Shown here: piece after piece, positions 62,074 to 64,000 of the stretch | How the letters are laid out: each line of letters starts with the position of its first letter | Numbering within the stretch: the first letter of the stretch is position 1 | Assembly (NCBI GenBank): GCA_964397565.1 | Contig: CAYNJC010000006.1 | Coordinates: forward strand, 62,001 to 126,000 | From: JAPLST01 sp964397565 | GTDB lineage: Bacteria; Auribacterota; UBA3054; JAPLST01 | Direction: 5' to 3' | DNA length: 64,000 nucleotides | The notes under the pieces: model-generated | What the model was told of the DNA's origin: nothing | Database searches by the model: none | What the model saw: the letters and a program-made list of their open reading frames with translations, nothing else | Made by a program: the position numbers and the translations under genes

Positions 62074-63714
62074 ATGAACGCGGGCACCGACCGGGATGCT
62101 GCGCAGATGCGAACAACTCTTCTAGTACAAAAAATCATGGTGGGAATGCTGCTGGGCGTGCTGGCGCTGTCGCTGTGCATGAGCGGGCGCCTGCTGCTGG
62201 TGGAATATGTCCGGCTGGTGATTGTCGGCGTGACGCTGGCGGTCGTGTATGTCAGCATGGCGCGCACCTTTGATGCCTCTTACAGTTGTCTGTGCCTCGT
62301 GGCGGGCGGCGTGATGTGTGTCATCCTGGCGTGTGATCCGGCCTTGAATGGACTGGCGTTGTTTGGCAAGGCGGCCGCGGCCATGAACGTGTATCGCGTG
62401 GCGACCTTGGTACTGCTGGTGCTGGGCGTGCTCGCCTTTCTGGCGCCGGAGCTGCAAAGCAAAGCGGCGCCGGAGCTGTGGCGCGCGCGATTTGGCACGG
62501 CGGATGTCTACGCGCTCACCGTGCTGGCAATCGTCTGGTTTGGCTGGACGGGCCTGGAAGTGATGCTGGCCTTGAGTCACAGGGGCAGCGTCGTGGAAGG
62601 TGTGTTGCGCAGCTCGAAATGCGTGGATTTGGCGGCCGTGTATCTGTTGATTGTCTGTGGCCTGCGCGCGGAGCAGCCGACGCGGATGGTCTTGGTGCGG
62701 ACGGTGCTGTTCAGCGTCCTGGCGCTGTGCGCCTTAACCACGATTGTCGGCGCGGCGCGCGTGACGCAGGTGTTCTACCTGCCGCGGCTTGACATGCCGG
62801 TTGGCACCAAACGCGAGCTGGAATTGCGCAAGCTGCGCGATGGAGTGCAGCGCGTATTTGGGCTCGACCCGCGCGAGGCAATGCTGGTGTACGAAGCCGG
62901 CTACGCCGATGGTGCGCACCGGTATCGCGCGTATGCGGACTACCTGCACATGCTGTCGCAGACCACGCGCGACGGGCTGCGCGAGGCGGTCCTTGGGCAG
63001 GAACTGCAGGCCGGCAACTATTGTCGCGCCATCTGGACGTTGGAGGCAATGCCGCCGACGCTGCAATTGTCCGCGTTCACCCAGGAACGGTCGCGTGACA
63101 TCGCCACCTGTCTGCAGAGCGCGAGCGGCAATCCGCTGGCGCATTATCTGGCCGGGCTGTTGGCGTGGCGCAACCAGGACACGAACAACGCCGTGGTGTC
63201 GCTCGGGTTTTTCCTGGCGCAGGTCAGCAATCATTTCAACGCATTGTATGTGCAGCATACCTGCGCCCCGACGCAGTACCCTGCGCCGCAGGCCGGCACC
63301 ATCCCGGCGCGGGGCTGGTTCGCGTCGCAAGCGGACGGCAAAGCCTTTGTGGAACAAGCCGACTATGTGACCTTGGTGTACAATCAACGGGTGACCGGGC
63401 ATCTCTGGGCGCCGACCGGCATGTATGACCTGGTGGTGTGGGCGCGCGACGATGGGACGCCGTTTGCGGATGCCCAAGCCACGCGCTTCGATCCTAGTTG
63501 CAAGGGGACGCTGACGGTGGGCGTCACGCGCTATGCGTTGCAGGTCTGCACCACCAACCGCGTCTTCTTGCCCTATCGCTTCCGGGTGCCGATCACGGCC
63601 CAGCCAATGCCGGTGGTGCTTGAGTTTACCAACGATAGTTTTGATGGTGCGCGCGGCTGGGATCGCAATCTCTCGATCGCGCGGATTGACGTACAACGGG
63701 TTGATCAGCCATGA
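62074..63714 (+). CDS. multi-helix membrane protein with CBM60/36-like C-terminal domain
   Basis: A 546-aa protein. About seven helices fill residues 15-240 (IMVGMLLGVLALSLCMSG onward). A periplasmic helical, TPR-like part (about 250-410; AHYLAGLLAWRNQDTNNAVV) follows, then a beta domain with VVWARDDGTPFADA, LEFTNDSFDGARGWDRNL, the FxND...DRNL calcium/sugar pattern of CBM36/60 modules. It probably belongs to polysaccharide assembly or export. It starts 9 nt after the kinase stop. Confidence 0.75.
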   Translation: MNAGTDRDAAQMRTTLLVQKIMVGMLLGVLALSLCMSGRLLLVEYVRLVIVGVTLAVVYVSMARTFDASYSCLCLVAGGVMCVILACDPALNGLALFGKAAAAMNVYRVATLVLLVLGVLAFLAPELQSKAAPELWRARFGTADVYALTVLAIVWFGWTGLEVMLALSHRGSVVEGVLRSSKCVDLAAVYLLIVCGLRAEQPTRMVLVRTVLFSVLALCALTTIVGAARVTQVFYLPRLDMPVGTKRELELRKLRDGVQRVFGLDPREAMLVYEAGYADGAHRYRAYADYLHMLSQTTRDGLREAVLGQELQAGNYCRAIWTLEAMPPTLQLSAFTQERSRDIATCLQSASGNPLAHYLAGLLAWRNQDTNNAVVSLGFFLAQVSNHFNALYVQHTCAPTQYPAPQAGTIPARGWFASQADGKAFVEQADYVTLVYNQRVTGHLWAPTGMYDLVVWARDDGTPFADAQATRFDPSCKGTLTVGVTRYALQVCTTNRVFLPYRFRVPITAQPMPVVLEFTNDSFDGARGWDRNLSIARIDVQRVDQP

Positions 63715-64000
63715 TGCAAATAAATGTAAATCGGCAGGTGCAGCGCCTCGCGCTGCTGGGCGCAACGGTCTTGGTGTTCGGCCAGTTTTGGCAATTTGCG
63801 CGCATGCCGGTGCGGATGCCAGAGGTGATGGCGGTCGGGCTGGCGGCGCCGTACAGCGCAGGTGGCACGCTGGCAAATGTATTGCAGCAGGCCGCGACGT
63901 GGCATTTGGATCCGGCCCAACAGGTGTTCATCTACAACCGCTATGGCGGCAGCAGTAATGATGATGTCAGCATGACGCGGCGGTGGCAGGGCATCATGGC
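63711..64000 (+). CDS. exopolysaccharide-operon protein, 5' part only
   Basis: At least 96 residues, cut by the window edge. ATG 63711 overlaps the upstream stop as ATGA. One N-terminal helix (RLALLGATVLVFGQFWQF) is followed by a periplasmic stretch with YNRYGGSSNDDVSMTRRW. Not recognised; position implies a role in polysaccharide synthesis or exosortase-linked export. Confidence 0.6.
   Translation, partial: MMQINVNRQVQRLALLGATVLVFGQFWQFARMPVRMPEVMAVGLAAPYSAGGTLANVLQQAATWHLDPAQQVFIYNRYGGSSNDDVSMTRRWQGIM

Overview
The window is a high-GC stretch (about 60% by eye) from a Gram-negative, probably anaerobic, polysaccharide-using bacterium. Outer-membrane biology is shown by lipoprotein signal peptides, an MlaA-type protein and an MltF-type lytic transglycosylase. 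An oxygen-sensitive way of life is suggested by a two-subunit class I fumarase and a NifX/Mrp/MinD-type cluster. Saccharolysis is shown by two GH38 enzymes, GH36, GH13 and an L-fucose isomerase-type enzyme. A subtilase with a VPEP C-terminal sorting signal, DUF3857-transglutaminase and PocR-type sensing fit the PVC superphylum (Kiritimatiellota/Lentisphaerota-like). That placement is an inference from gene content. The assembly is a draft: a 100-N scaffold gap sits at 11274-11373 inside a short-repeat array.

Layout: 1-2.2 kb, P-loop ATPases, NifX and an MBL-fold protein. 2.6-8.2 kb, tandem GH38 genes duplicated with their promoter. 8.4-11.2 kb, a Cys-rich rhodanese, then radA and queE on the minus strand. 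11.6-16 kb, a pseudopilin-like membrane protein, GH13 and a MltF-like transglycosylase. 16-20.3 kb, an ABC-type binding lipoprotein group and a hybrid histidine kinase. 20.4-24.8 kb, HdeD and a double DUF3857-transglutaminase protein. 25.2-32.4 kb, a lower-GC, accessory-looking minus-strand block (isomerase, GH36, DUF1835, an attC-like site, adenosine deaminase, methyltransferase). 32.7-37 kb, fumarase alpha, then a recN-cyclophilin-epimerase operon. 37.2-42.9 kb, PEP-CTERM subtilase, DHH phosphoesterase and fucose isomerase. 43-45.8 kb, small membrane proteins and a Gfo/Idh/MocA oxidoreductase. 46.6-52.4 kb, a minus-strand operon DAHP synthase - fumarase beta - three envelope proteins. 52.5-58.3 kb, secreted and lipid-transport genes (MlaA plus alpha/beta hydrolase). 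58.4 kb to the end, argF followed by an exopolysaccharide operon (CpsB-type phosphatase, BY-kinase, CBM-bearing membrane protein, partial gene).

Expression signals are unusually readable. Many transcription units start from sigma70-like promoters with 16-18 bp spacers. Two genes appear leaderless (fumarase alpha and the lipoprotein at 52482-52952) and recN nearly so. Five others carry a tiny ORF whose ATG lies 5-10 nt past the -10 box and whose TGA overlaps the main ATG as ATGA. A 31-codon ORF bridges queE and radA with ATGA overlaps at both ends. This recurrent leader/bridge arrangement is the most system-like signal in the window.

The intergenic DNA is rich in non-coding repeat families: perfect palindromes built around a CG-CCG-CG centre with changing but complementary arms; degenerate heptamer arrays; mosaic GTAGC...GCTAC hairpin modules; three copies of a roughly 120-130 bp TACTAATGAG-ended MITE; and AGTAAA inverted-repeat elements. 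No tRNA, rRNA, CRISPR array, transposase or integrase was found.
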